From contig NC_084797.1 of assembly GCF_963169125.1 (NCBI RefSeq), forward strand, positions 102,511,868 to 102,575,867: a stretch of DNA of 64,000 nt, given 5' to 3'. Below, in pieces: positions 11,159-22,982 of this stretch. The notes under the pieces are model-generated. The model did no database searches, had not been told where the DNA came from, and worked only from the letters and a program-made list of their open reading frames with translations. A program made the translations under genes and the position numbers. Numbering within the stretch: position 1 is the stretch's first letter; each line of letters opens with the position of its first letter. Origin of the DNA: Humulus lupulus (taxonomy: Eukaryota > Streptophyta > Magnoliopsida > Rosales > Cannabaceae).

Positions 11159-12123
11159 TGTTGACCGAATTTTTGGCCAACGACATGTAGACGTCAAAAC
11201 GACAAAAACCTTCAAGAGAAATAAACGACACAGACGATTTTTATAGTGGTTCAGCCCCAATGTGTTGGTAATAGCCTAATCCACTTAGAGTTATGATTAT
11301 GGATCTACACTCAAGATTAGATGAACCTGAGTCAACTGAGTTTCTTCAGTGCAGATTATAAGAATATAAGAGTTCTCTCAAGATACAAGTACTCTCTCTC
11401 TAGAAAATTAGAATCTGAATCAAAATTCCTTTTTATGATGCCATAAGCCTTGTATTTATAGGCTCAGGATCGGGATATTTTTTATTCTCACTATATTTAA
11501 TTTACAATAATATTCAAAATATAACGATACACTATATTCATGGGATAAACTGAGAGATTCCCGCGCAAGCCAAGACCGATTCTTGTTGAAGCCGTTTCTG
11601 GGATCTCTTGCGTAGCCCTGCTCTGTCTAGTTGATCCATATCACATTCAGGCTGGTCGGCCAAACCTTTACTGGGTGGACACGCACCTGACTGGGCAGAC
11701 ATGCACTTGACTGGGCAGACATGCACCTGGCTGGACAGACATGCACTTGACTGGTCGGACATGGTCATGGCTGGCTGGACATGGTCATGACTGGTCAGAC
11801 ATGGTCATGAGACATGCACCTGGCTGGGCAGACATGCACTTGACTGGGCAGACATGCACTTGGCTGGTCGGACATGGTCATGACTGGTTGGCCAAGGTCA
11901 TGTCTGGGCAGATAAACATGTGACTGGTCGGACAAGGTCATGCCTGGGCAGACAAACATGTGACTGGTCGGACAAGGTCATGCCTGGGTAGACAAACATG
12001 TGACTGGCCAGTCAAAATTCTTCACTGGTCTACCGGGTCACTCCTAAGCCAGATCACCCAACCATTCCTTGCCATTTGTCATTTCTATTGCCACGTCATC
12101 TCTTTCAAATTTTGGGGATAACA
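11159..12123 (-). mobile_element. SOLO-1: solo LTR with target duplication CTTAC
   Basis: A 965-bp block starting TGTTGACCGAATTTTTGG and ending GGGGATAACA on the plus strand, flanked by CTTAC at 11154-11158 and 12124-12128. The sister LTR of GYP-3 is uninterrupted at this point (around 39788, one CTTAC), which proves the insertion. A TATAAATA box on the minus strand at 11460-11453 suggests minus orientation. No internal coding region: a solo LTR left by LTR-LTR recombination. Similar terminal sequence to SOLO-2 suggests the same broad LTR family. Confidence 0.9.
11650..12017. repeat. 20-bp minisatellite inside SOLO-1
   Basis: Roughly 17-18 copies of a 20-bp unit, GACTGGGCAGACATGCACTT and variants (GACTGGTCGGACATGGTCAT and others). 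Towards the right end a 40-bp higher-order pair (GACTGGTCGGACAAGGTCAT next to GCCTGGGCAGACAAACATGT) is repeated. One unit near 11811 is partly deleted. The open frames here (repeating GHDWSD-like peptides) merely reflect the repeat. Confidence 0.9.
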
Positions 12124-12411
12124 CTTACCTTTGATAGATGAATTCGACCTAGGTTATCTTCCACACTTCCTTAGCCTTCACCTCCTCAAATCCGTAGGCT
12201 TAATCCCCTAGAATTCCCACAGAAACTCAGCTTAGAAACCAGTTCAACACCAAAAACCAAGAACTGAATAAAAACCTCAAAACATTACCTCAAATGGATG
12301 AATAACCTTTGCCAATTCCTCAAGCCAAATCAAGGTCCCTAGTGATGAGCCTTAGCCTAAGCCTTCTCTGAATTTTAGCTCCAAATTCCAAAATAATTGG
12401 TGAAGAAAAGC

Positions 12412-14333
12412 TGTAACGACCCAACTTTTCTAGACCTTGGACCATTAATAACTACTATACTAATCTTAAAGAAAAATCACAAGTGAAATAATCATAACTT
12501 CATTAAAACTTGTAAAACAAATGTTAAACTACATAAAATTTAAAGTAGGATATGGGATCCCATTGTTTTTTAAAATAAAAACATAACATAACTATAAATA
12601 AATGGGTTACAAAATTAAGTGCGGAAAATACATATAAAGCATAAATTTTAAAAGACTAGGAAGCGACTTCATCCTCGAATCGAACGCTCAATCCACCGAT
12701 TCCATCCTGCCTCAATACACATTCCCAAGCTGCCAAGAATCTTCTCGCCACCATAGCTATTTTCCTGCACATATTAAACATAAAGGAATGAGCCTAATGC
12801 CCAACAAGGAAAATCTACTACAAGCATAAAACATGTACATACACATAGACTATAAACTATAAACATATATCTATAAAGACATACATCATATAAGACTATA
12901 CTATTAATGACCATTAAAACATGTGATAAACCATCTACTTCCCCTTTCTAATATCTGAGGTAGGTTAGATCACATGGTAGGTTTATGATAACCCATCTAC
13001 GTCCCCATCTAATATCTGAGGTAGGGTAAATCATAACCATGAACATAAGAAAACATAGCATAACATATTATAGCATAACTTATCATAACATATCAACATA
13101 ACATATAAGCATATAAGACTATCCTATTTTCCTTACCAATATACCGGGATGATGAGAACAAAGTCGGGATTTTGGAACACTCCTAAATTCCATAATAGGG
13201 GGTGAGTATACTAAAGAATAGAGATGAAAAGAATAAACTACACCATCGAAATGATACTTACCAACAAGAATCTTACGTTCAAGGTCTTAGATGCCTAACC
13301 AAGAATAGAGAATACGAGTTAGGATTTGAGTAGAAAAACTATAAGAACAATACATAAAGGAACTAGGATAAGGAATACCTGGAATGCTTCTATGACCGAA
13401 CTACACCTCGAACTGAAATATACTATAAACCTTACTTCCCAAGTGTTTATTAAGCTTATAACCCCAACCCAAGTGTTTAACACTCTAAAGTAATCCTAGC
13501 AGCTTGTAGGCTATGAACTCAGCTTGATGAATGAAGAAATGGCTGGGTACTAGGTCCTATTTATAGAGTTCAAGAATGAAAAGATCTTCATTTAACTTGA
13601 ATAAAATAATGGCTTTTTAATTGAAAAACATTTGAATAATCGTTCAGCAGAGGCTGAAGACTCGGTCAGAAAGATTCTAGACTTATCAAGAGGTTAAGGA
13701 TTAAAATGAACTCGGTTTCAAAATCATTCAAATTTTATGCTCATGGGCCGATATATTGCCCACTATAGGCGATATATCGCTTGGATTCATATGCCCGAGG
13801 ATCCTCGAGGTTGTCGTGCGAAGCTACATGTTTTTCGTATCCTCGTATGGCGATATATCGCCCCCTAAAGCTGCGATATATCAGCATACGCTGAAATATT
13901 ATACACGTAATTACACTTTTTCAGCCTAATTTGAATTGAGTAAACAACCTTGACTAAGTCCTTTAATGATTTCAAAGCTGCTGGCAGACCCTAGGTTATT
14001 CAAATATTACTCTTAATAAACTTATTCCTCAAAAATACTTAATTTCTCATTAAACCTACACATGACAAGTGTTACTATCTTAATGGATCTATCTAAACCT
14101 TATAGTATAGTAATTATCATCTCCATAATCAGTCAGATTAATCAAATCTTAGGTTATAATTAATATTCTTAAACTATAGGTTAAATTTAGAAAATCTACA
14201 AGTGTTACTACGAGTTTCCAACTAAGTCCCAGCTTGAACCAAAATCCACATTTATAAATATAATACAACTATTACTAGTTATTACCATTACTACTACTAT
14301 CTAACTAGCTAAGTAAAGTTCTTAGACTCTACA
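12412..14333 (-). repeat. 3' LTR of GYP-4
   Basis: On the minus strand it runs from TGTAGAGTCTAAGAAC (14333) to GTTGGGTCGTTACA (12412), about 1.92 kb, AT-rich. It contains four copies of a GGCGATATATCGCC-type palindrome near 13746-13885. No coding capacity is seen. Confidence 0.85.
13746..13885. repeat. Four GCGATATATCGC-like palindromes in the GYP-4 LTR
   Basis: GGCCGATATATTGCC at 13746, GGCGATATATCGC at 13768, the perfect 14-bp palindrome GGCGATATATCGCC at 13849, and GCGATATATCAGC at 13873. The spacing is irregular. Function is unknown; a regulatory protein site or a fold-back element are both possible. Confidence 0.7.
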
Positions 14334-14369
14334 ATTCTCCCCTACTAAAAATAATTTCGTTCTCGAAAT

Positions 14370-17300
14370 TTACTTACCAAAAAAATCTGGATACCGACCT
14401 TGCATGTCCTCCTCCAACTCCCACGTTGCCTCTCGTTCAGAACTATTACTCCATAGGAATTTGACTATTGGAATACTCTTGGACCGTAATTGCTTCATCC
14501 CTCTATCCAGGATGCTAACCGGTCGTTCCTCGTAACTCAAGTCTTTCGGGAGTGCTATCGTATCGTACTGGAGGACATGAGATGGATCTGACACATACTT
14601 GCATAGCATTGAGAGAACATGTTGTGGCTATCTACTAGTGCTGGCGGTAGGGCTAGTCTATACGCAACTGCTCCCACTTTGTCCAATATCTCAAAAGGAC
14701 CTATAAATTGGGGACTAAGTTTGCCTTTCTTCCCAAACCGCTTCACACCTTTCATAGGAGATATCTTCAGGAAGACTTGATCTCTGACCTTGAATTCCAC
14801 ATCCCGTTGCTTGGCATCCGCATAGCTTTTTTGTCGGCTTTGAGTAGCAATACGCTGTCTAATTAGCGCTACTGCTACTTGAGCTTTTCTAATAGCTTCG
14901 GGATCGAGAAGCTGCCTTTCTCCTACTTCGTCCCAATGCAACGGTGATCGGCACCTTCTTCCATATAGCAACTCATAAGGTGCCATCCCAATCGTTGATT
15001 GAGAGCTATTGTTGTAGGAGAGCTCTATCAGCGGCAAGTACTTATTCCATGATCCTCCGAAATCAAGTACACAAGCGCGTAGCATATCCTCTAAAATCTG
15101 AATCTTACGCTCGGACAGCCCGTCTGTCTGAGGATGAAAAGCTATACTAAGACTTAACTTAGTACCCATGGCTTGTTGTAAACTACCCCAAAACCTCGGC
15201 GTAAACACCGATCATCTATCTGACACTATCGTCTTGGGGATTCCATGCAACCGTACTATTTCCTGAACATAGATGTCTGCATATTGGTCTGCCGTGTAAG
15301 ACGTCTTAACAAGCAAGAAATGAGCCGACTTGGTTAGTCTATCTATCACTACCCAAGCAGAATCAAGCTGCTAGTTCGTTCGTGGCACCCCTGTCACGAA
15401 ATCCATGGCTATATCGTCCCATTTCCATTCTGATACGCTAAGCGGTTGCAATAAGCCTGCGGGCCGCTGATGCTCTGCTTTCACTTGCTGGCATACTAGA
15501 CATTTCACACAAATTTTGCTATGTCCTTTCTTCATCCCTGGCCACCAATACATTGCCTTGATGTCGTGCGTCATCTTGGTCGACCCTGGGTGAACTGAGT
15601 ACGGGGTACTGTGTGCTTCTTCTAGAATCGCCATCTTAATCCCTTGATTATCTAGCACGCATACCCGATCCTTATATCTCAATAATCCTTGACTTGATAT
15701 TGAGAAATCTGTGGCCTTGCCTTCTCTGACTGCATCCATATGTGTCGCTAGAGTGTTGTCATGCCCTTGCCCAATCCGTATATCTTCTAGCAGATTTGAC
15801 TGGATAGACAAATTAGCCAGCTTACCGACAACTATTTCTATTCCGGCATTGATCAGCTCCTGCTGCAGCGGCTTTTCTATTCCGGCTAGTACTGCTAAAC
15901 TTCCATAACTCTTCCTACTTAGCGCATCCGCAACTACATTTGCCTTTCCCGGGTGGTATAGGATTTCACAGTCGTAATCCTGTACTAGCTCTAACCACCT
16001 GCCCTGCCTCATATTGAGCTCCTTCTGAGTAAAGAAGTACTTTAGAATTTTGTGGTTCGTATAAATCTCGCACCGTTCTCCATAAAGATAATGGGGCCAG
16101 ATTTTTAACGCAAAGACCACTGCTGCCAACTCCATATCGTGCGTTGGGTAGCGCTGCTCGTACTCCTTCAGCAGTAGTGAGGCGTAGGCTGTCATTCTGC
16201 ATCAGCACGCAACCCAACCCTTGCTTCGATGCATCGTAGTAGACTACCAACTTATCGTTGGGTGTCGGTACACAGAGTACTGGTGCTGAGCAAAGGTTGT
16301 CCTTAAGTAACTGGAAGCTTTCTTCACATCTATCATTCAAGTTGAATCTTTGCTGTTTCCGGGTCAGGTTGGTGAGCGGAGTGGCTATCTTAGAAAAGCC
16401 CTCTACGAATCTCCTATAATAACTTGCTAATCCCAGAAAGCTCCTTACTTCGGATGCGTTCTTTGGTCTTGGCCAGTCCTTCACGGCCTCTACCTTTGAT
16501 GGGTCTACTGCAACTCCATCCATGGATATAATGTGCCCGAGGAGCGCTACTTGCGAAAGCCAAAACTCGCACTTCTTGAATTTGCCGTAGAGTTGATGCT
16601 CCTTTAGTCGTGGCAAAATCAACCTCAAATGTTCCTCGTGCTCTACTTCATCCTTGGAGTATACTAAGATGTCGTCGATGAACACTATGACAAATTTATC
16701 TAAGTAGTCCTTGAAGACCCTATTCATCAAGTCCATAAACTCGGCTGGTGCTTTGGTAAGACCAAAAGACATAACCAAGAACTCGTAATGCCCATAACCA
16801 GTTCTAAAGGCTATCTTAGGAATATCCTCTCCCCGCACCTTGAGCTGATGGTACCCGGACCGTAAATCAATCTTTGAAAATACGGTTGCACCTCGGAGTT
16901 GATCAAACAAGTCATCAATCCGGGGTAGCAGGTACTTATTCTTAATCGTTACCTTATTCAGCTCGCGATAGTCTATGCACATCCACATACTTCCGTCCTT
17001 TTTCTTCACGAATAGCACCGGTGCTCCCCATGGCGAATGGCTTGGCTAATAAAACCCAAGTCTAGGAGTTCTTGTAGCTGCGTCTTTAACTCCTTGAGTT
17101 CCATAGGTGCCATCTGATATGGTGCCTTGGAGATAGGCTCAGTGCTCAGTACTAATTCTATCGTGAAGTCAATTTCCCGAGTCGGCGGCAATCCTGATTA
17201 ATCATCGGGAAATACCTCTAGGAATTCTCTTACTATGAGGACGTCTCCAACCTTAAGTGGTGTTTCCTTTACCACATCTGTGATGCTGGCTAAGAATGCT

Positions 17301-17829
17301 TGACATCCTTTTTCCATCATTCTTTGGGCTTTGAGAGATGATACTAACGGTGTGTGTAGTCTTGAAGCTTGTCCCATGAAGCATAGTTTTTGGCCGTCAG
17401 GAGTCTCGAACGTCACCTTCTTGCGTTTGCAGTCAATGGTTGCGCCGTGTTGTGCTAGCCAGTCCATGCCTAGTATTAGGTCGAAGTCCTTGATCTCCAG
17501 TTCTATCAAGTCTCCTTCTAGTTCTACATCCTCAATCTTGATCGGTACGCCTCGTACTATCCGTGATGATAGAACTACTTTGCCCGAAGGCAACTCGGTT
17601 ACAAACCTAGTTCTAAATCTTTCACAAGGTTTGTCTAGTTTTTCTATCATTCCTAATGAGAGATACGAATGAGTGGCTCCCGAATCAAATAATACATAAC
17701 ATATGTTATTGAGGATTGAAACCTGACCTGTGACCACCTTATTGCTTGCATCAGCCTTTCCTTGGGTTAAGGCAAAAACCTTGGCAAGAACCATCTTGTC
17801 TTCATTTTTCCCTTCTCGCTTGAGCTAAG
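14370..17829 (-). pseudogene. GYP-4 pol: protease, reverse transcriptase, RNase H, integrase with chromo-like tail
   Basis: Protease DSGATHSYLS lies near 17680. Reverse transcriptase has [24 protein letters not shown] and the catalytic [10 protein letters not shown] near 16680. RNase H has [11 protein letters not shown] near 16040. Integrase has the HHCC region with YWWPGMKK near 15550, a D...D...E core around 15400-15080 including HPQTDGLSER, and a tail with the WSNSSEREATWELEE string. Breaks: TAA at 17198, a frameshift near 17046 at the PWGAP motif, a short deletion near 16190 at the start of RNase H, stops near 15371 and 15211, and a frameshift near 14615. Not functional. Confidence 0.85.
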
Positions 17830-18993
17830 GACAGTCTTTCTTTCGGTGTCCTTCTTGACCACAGTTGTAACATCCCTTGGTGTTTGCCCGACATTCACCA
17901 GGATGTTTCTTCTGACACTTAGCACATGGCGGGTGTTCTACATAACCCGATGTACTACCTCCATTATTCATCCGTGCCCTTTTATTGTTGTCGGACTGTT
18001 TGTTGTCAGGATGCCTTATTTTTTGACCGTTATTGTTGTTGTTACTGGACTGATTACTGCTATTATGGTTGTTGTTCCGACTAGCCTGAGGTTGATTTGT
18101 CTAGGCTCAGGCTTACTGGCTTCTTCTGTACTAACATTAGCCTGCAGCCTTTCTACTTCTATTGCTGTTTCTAGAACGTCGGCATAAGTAGTGTTTCCTG
18201 GGTTTGCTAACTTAACCCCTAGCTCGATCATCGATCGAAGTCCTCTAACGAACTTAGACACCCTCAGATAGTCGGTTGGAACCATTTCCGGTGCGAACTT
18301 AGCTAATCGGTTGAACTGCCGAGCATACTCTGCCACTGATAAACTCCCTTGCTTCAAGACAGCGAACTCCTCAACTCTTGAAGCGAGTACGGCCGAATTG
18401 TAATACTTCTTGTGGAACAGCTCCACAAATCGAGTCTACGTCATGGTGGCAACATCATGCGTCTGTTGGACTAAGTCCTACCATATCCTGGCATCTTTCT
18501 TGAGAAAGGATGAAACGCAGGATATGCGGTCTGCGTTGCTGAGGTTCATGTGTGTCAGGATTGGCTCCACGTTCCTTAGCCACTCTTCTACCTCAAAGGG
18601 GTCTGTAGTCCCTTCAAAGTTCGGAGCGTGCTGCTTATGGAACCGCTCATAAACTGGCTCCATGTGCTGTACTGGATACGACGCATAATTCGCCACTAGC
18701 CATCCCCCATATGGACTAACTTGTTGGGGTGCTGAGACCATTTGCTGTGGCTTCGGCTGCGGTGGAGGCGGAGGCTGAGTCTGGGGCTGAGCCTGTTGTC
18801 GCTGTTGCTGCAATAGCTCCTCAACTTATTGTCGCAGTCTGACGATCTCTCTAGCATCGTCAACTGGTGGCGGCGATGCGTTGTGGCTGGCAGTAGCACG
18901 CACTCCCCTTCTGTGAACTGGAGGAGCTTTGTTGTTCACTGGAGCAGCGTTGGAGGCGTTTCTGTTGGTGCAAGTAGATCTTCGGAGAGACAT
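17829..18993 (-). pseudogene. GYP-4 gag, decayed
   Basis: It starts at ATG 18993 (MSLRRSTCTNRN). A glutamine/proline-rich segment (near 18700-18810) is followed by the gag core (EPVYERFHKQHAPNFEG, then EEWLRNVEPIL, VAEYARQFNRLAKFAPEM and KFVRGLRSMIELGV). A zinc knuckle CYNCGQEGHRKKDC ends it at about 17870-17829. In-frame stops occur near 18828 (in place of a glutamine codon) and 18478, and frames change after 18016. The leader upstream of 18993 is cut at about 19045. Confidence 0.85.
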
Positions 18994-19049
18994 CGCAGCA
19001 GAGTTCTAACAGTTGAGAGAAACTTGTGAGAACTTCACCCTAATAGGCT

Positions 19050-22007
19050 CTCTATGTGGTCCCCAACCTGGAACTCCACGTCTCTACACTTGGGATCAGC
19101 GTAGCTTTTCTGTCTGCTCTGTGAGGCGAGCATCTTAGCTCGGATCTTCTCGATAGATTCGTTTGTCTTCTGAACCATATCCGACCCCAAATACTTCCTC
19201 TCACCCATTTCATCTCAGTGAATGAGTGATCTACACTTCTTCCCATATAACATCTCGTAGGGAGCCACTCCAATCGTTGATTGATAACTATTGTTATATG
19301 AAAACTCAATCAACGGAAGATACTTACTCCATGACCCCTCAAAGTCGATCACACATGCTCTGAGCATATCCTCCAATACCCGAATCCTCCTCTTAGACTT
19401 TCCATCAGTCTGGGAATGAAAGGCCATGCTAAACTTCAACTGAGTTCCCATAGCCTTCTACAAACTACCCCAAAACTTGGAGGTAAAGATAGGATCCCGG
19501 TCTGACACTATAGACTTAAGAACCCCATGGAGATGCACAATCTCCCTCACATACAACTCTGCATACTGATCCACAGTATATATCGACCTCACTGGAAGAA
19601 AATGGGCTGACTTGGTGTATCTGTCCACTATCACCCACACTTAGTCATGGAGCCCTACTGTTCTGGGTAAACCTCCCACAAAATCCATCGTAATATCCTC
19701 CCATTTCCACTCGGGACTACCCAAAGGCTGAAGCAAACTTGCCGGTCGCTGATGCTCAGCCTTCACCCGTTGACAGGTTAAACATCTGGCTACGTACTCC
19801 ACCATATCCTTCTTCATCCTGGGCCACCAATATATCGTCCTTAGATCCTGGTACATCTTTGTGGTACCCGGATGAAGTGAGTATGGCGTCGTATGTGACT
19901 CATTCAATATCTCTCGTCTGATCCCTTCATCAGCTGGAACACAAATCTGCCTCTGATACCGAAGCAAACCAACCTCAGAAATAGAATAGTCCTTAGATAC
20001 TCCCGCTAAGGTATTCTCTCTAACCTCCTGTAATTGAGCATCTACCAATTGACCTTCTTTAATTCGCTCTAGCAGGGTCGACTACAGAGTAATATTGGCT
20101 AATCGACCTACCATCAATTCTATCTCTGCTCAGACCATCTCATCAGCTAACTCTCTCGAGATCTGACTGGAACTATATAACTGACCTGGGCCTCTCCGGC
20201 TCAATGCATCCGCCACTACATTAGCTTTCCCCAGATGGTAAAGAATATCACAATCATAGTCTTTCACCAACTTTAGCCAATGTCTCTGCCTCATGTTCAG
20301 GTCCTTCTGTGTGAAGAAGTACTTCAATCTCTTATGATCGGTGTATATCTCGCACTTCTGACTTTCCTCGGATGGTAAAGAATATCACAATCATAGTCTT
20401 TCACCAACTCTAGCCAACGTCTCTGCCTCATGTTTAGGTCCTTCTATGTGAAGAAGTACTTCAAGCTCTTGTGATCGGTGTATATCTCGCACTTCTCCCC
20501 ATATAGATAATGCCGCCAAACCTTCAGTGCGAATACCACCGCTGCTAACTCCAAATCATGGGTAGGATACCGCTGCTCATACTCCTTCAGCTGTCGTGAT
20601 GCATAATCTATGACCTTATCGTTCTGCATCAACACACAACCTAAACCCAACCTTGATGCGTCGCAGTAGACAACAAACTTTCCTTCCCCCGTAGGAAGAC
20701 TCAACATAGACGCGGTAATAAGTCATCACTTCAACTCTTGGAAACTGTTCTCACACTTGTCTGACCAGATAAACTTCAAATTCCTCCGTGTCAATTTTGT
20801 CATCAGTGCCGCTAACTTTGAGAAGCCTTCCACGAACCGTCTGTAGTACCCTGCTAGACCAAGAAAGCTCCGCACCTCCGAGGCGTTCCTTGGCCTCAGC
20901 CAATCCCTAACTGCCTCCACCTTAATCCCATCTGCACCAACAATATGTCCAAGGAATGTTACTTCTAGTAACCAAAATTCACATTTCTTAAACTTGGCGT
21001 ACAACTGATGCTCCCTCAACCTCTGCAAAACCTGTCGAAGATGAATCTCGTGCTCTGCCTCTGAACTGGATTACACTAAGATGTCATCGATGAAGAAAAT
21101 AACGAACTGATCCAGAAATTCCTTGAACACTCTATTCATTAGGTCCATAAAGGCTGCTGGGGCATTGGTTAAACCAAATGACATGACCAGAAACTCATAG
21201 TGCCCATACCTTGTTCAGAAGGCCGTCTTTGATATGTCCTCGTCCTTGATCCTCAGTTGGTGATCACCAGATCGAAGATCAATCTTCGAGAACACCGACT
21301 TACCTTGCAGCTAATCGAACAAGTCATCAATCCTTGGTAGGGGATACTTGATAGTCAACTTGTTCAATTCCCTATAGTCTATACACATTCTCAAAGTCCC
21401 GTCCTTCTTCTTCACAAACAAAACTGGAGCACCCCATGGCGAGTAGCTAGGCCTGATGAACCCCAAATCTAGAGCTCCTGTAGCTGTATCTTCAATTCCT
21501 TCAGTTCTGCCGGTGCCATTCTATACGGTGCCCTCGACACTGGCTCTGTCCCTGCGCCAACTCAATAACAAATTGAATCTCCCTACGCGGTGGCAATCCA
21601 GGTAAGTCCTCAAGAAACACATCCAAGAACTCGCAAACCAATCTGGTCTCCCCCGATCTTGTTGGCGAAACCCTAGTGGTATCCACCGCACTAGCCAAAA
21701 AACCTATAAACCCTCCTTGTAGCAAATCTCTGGCTCTCAACGCTGATATCCTGGGTACGTGGGGTCCATGCACCGCTCCCACAAAGACAAAGGGATCCTC
21801 TCCCTCCGGCTCAAAGGTCACCATCTTCTTCCTGCAGTCAATAGTAGCTCCGTTTCTAACCAGCCAATCCATACCTAAAATCATATCAAAGTCCTCTATG
21901 CTCAACTCAATCAAGTCTACTATCAACTCCCTACCATCAACCATCACTGGCAGTGCTCTAATCCACCTCCTAGAAACTACTAGTTCTCCTGTAGGCAAAA
22001 TAGTCCC
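19050..22007 (-). pseudogene. GYP-3 pol: rest of protease, reverse transcriptase, RNase H, integrase (3' truncated)
   Basis: It continues the protease broken by TAT-1: LPTGELVVSRRWIRALPV, then IEDFDMILGMDWL near 21870. RT motifs are spread over 21500-20726 (PWGAPVLF region near 21430, [12 protein letters not shown] region near 21160, damaged IDD site near 21085). RNase H shows [12 protein letters not shown] twice because of a tandem duplication at 20234-20496. Integrase: YWWPRMKKD near 19810, [10 protein letters not shown] near 19680, HSQTDGKSKR near 19410. Many stops and frameshifts. The final part of integrase and the chromo-like tail are deleted at about 19050. Confidence 0.85.
20234..20496. 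repeat. 137-bp tandem duplication in GYP-3 RNase H
   Basis: GATGGTAAAGAATATCACAA at 20234 recurs at 20371, and the following approximately 125 bp are nearly identical, ending in GTGTATATCTCGCACTTCT in both. The duplicated block encodes the RNase H region between the [10 protein letters not shown] motif and the YDCDILYH motif. No other element here carries it, so it arose inside this copy. Confidence 0.9.
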
Positions 22008-22895
22008 TGTTATCCAGATTTCCGGATAGCGTCTAGATGGATAGCCTCGGGGAAGCAGAATTATCAAAGTCTTTCACGAAAGGTGACCAGAGCTCGCAGA
22101 TGGACAGAAAGGCTTCGCCTCTCCCGTTTAGTGTCTAGCATACTCTTTCAAGCAACCGCGACCTGGAAGCTCGTCACTTCTCCCGGACTCCCGAAGGGAT
22201 ATCCTTCGGGGAAGGTCCTTCCAGGAGAAGCTCTTCAGGTTACCTTCGCGGATACAGTTCCGTGCCTCGCACGGAAGAAGACCAAGCGGTCGAGTCATGG
22301 AGGAGGCATAGTTGGAATGATACTCACCTGACACAGGATCCCGCCTGACATGCCCGACAGGTCGAGGCCGCACACATCCCAGCATGCCTAAAAGTACCAT
22401 TTCGCCTACTGTTCCGCTAACAGCCTGGAAAAGACAGCTGCCTTTTTACATTCCCCATATTTTCACGTAAATATACCCACATGGAGCCTGGTAGCCATGC
22501 GACTACGGTAATTGTATCCCCTATTTATGGCTGGTGTAATTAAGACTCAGGGGGGCAGAGTAAAACCCTAATCCAAAACTCTAGCTATAAAGACCTCCTC
22601 ATTTTACAATAGGAGAGAGGCCAACAGATTAAAGAGCAAGAACTCTGCCAAAATCTCTCTAGCTTCATCTTCTTCAAGAAAACCCGAGAGAAACATTGTG
22701 AGTTTGTGAGGTTCTTGTACACCAGCCATTTTACTGTAATTCTCTACAAGTATAATAACATCGACTCGTGGACTAGGGCTCGTTAACGCCTGAACCACGT
22801 AAAAAACCTATTTTTCTATTTGTATTTCTGCACTTCTACAGTTCTTATCTTTTTATTATTTTGTTTGTATTCGTTTCCGAAAAAATCGGTAAACA
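22008..22895 (+). repeat. 5' LTR of TAT-1
   Basis: TGTTATCCAGATTTCC to TCGGTAAACA, 888 bp, the same length as the 3' LTR. The TATA box TATAAAGA at 22586-22593 probably drives the genomic transcript. Confidence 0.93.
22586..22593 (+). promoter_or_regulatory. TATA box of TAT-1 5' LTR
   Basis: TATAAAGA about 300 bp before the LTR end, with the same box in the 3' LTR at 36331-36338. Inferred promoter of the sense element transcript. Confidence 0.6.
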
Positions 22896-22898
22896 TTT

Positions 22899-22916
22899 TG
22901 GTGCTTTCATTGAGAG
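22899..22916 (+). other. Primer-binding site candidate of TAT-1
   Basis: TGGTGCTTTCATTGAGAG, three bases after the LTR end. The same string stands at the same place in TAT-2 (44558-44575). I cannot name the matching tRNA without a search. Confidence 0.7.
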
Positions 22917-22982
22917 CTGTAGGGAGTTGTTAGTCAGCTCTTTTTCTGTGTACGTTTTTTGTATTCACTCCGTACTGAAAAG

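Larger units (their letters stand above)
9722..12411 (-). repeat. 3' LTR of GYP-3, interrupted and truncated
   Basis: It matches the intact 5' LTR 38372-40075 almost base for base by eye, apart from SOLO-1 inserted at 11159-12123 (plus its 5-bp duplication). At 12412 GYP-4 begins; the remainder equivalent to 40076-40781 is absent. The LTR contains several copies of a GCGCTACAGCGCC-like inverted motif at 10799-10915 (also at 39451-39560) and no coding potential. Confidence 0.9.
12412..19045 (-). mobile_element. GYP-4: Ty3-gypsy chromovirus-like element, 5' truncated
   Basis: On the minus strand: gag from ATG 18993, protease, reverse transcriptase, RNase H and integrase to about 14370, purine tract (14346-14334) and the 3' LTR 14333-12412. 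It sits in the 3' LTR of GYP-3. The 5' LTR and primer site are missing. At about 19032-19052 the gag leader changes abruptly into integrase of GYP-3, so one deletion removed the GYP-4 5' LTR together with part of GYP-3. No target duplication can be tested. Confidence 0.85.

Noticed and set aside
11538..11923. Small repeat-peptide genes on both strands
   Set aside because: The frames are generated by the 20-bp minisatellite; no conservation or start context.
22128..22400. 90-codon frame present in both LTRs of TAT-1 (also 35873-36145)
   Set aside because: Its presence in both copies only reflects LTR identity. No domain and no start on a plausible transcript.
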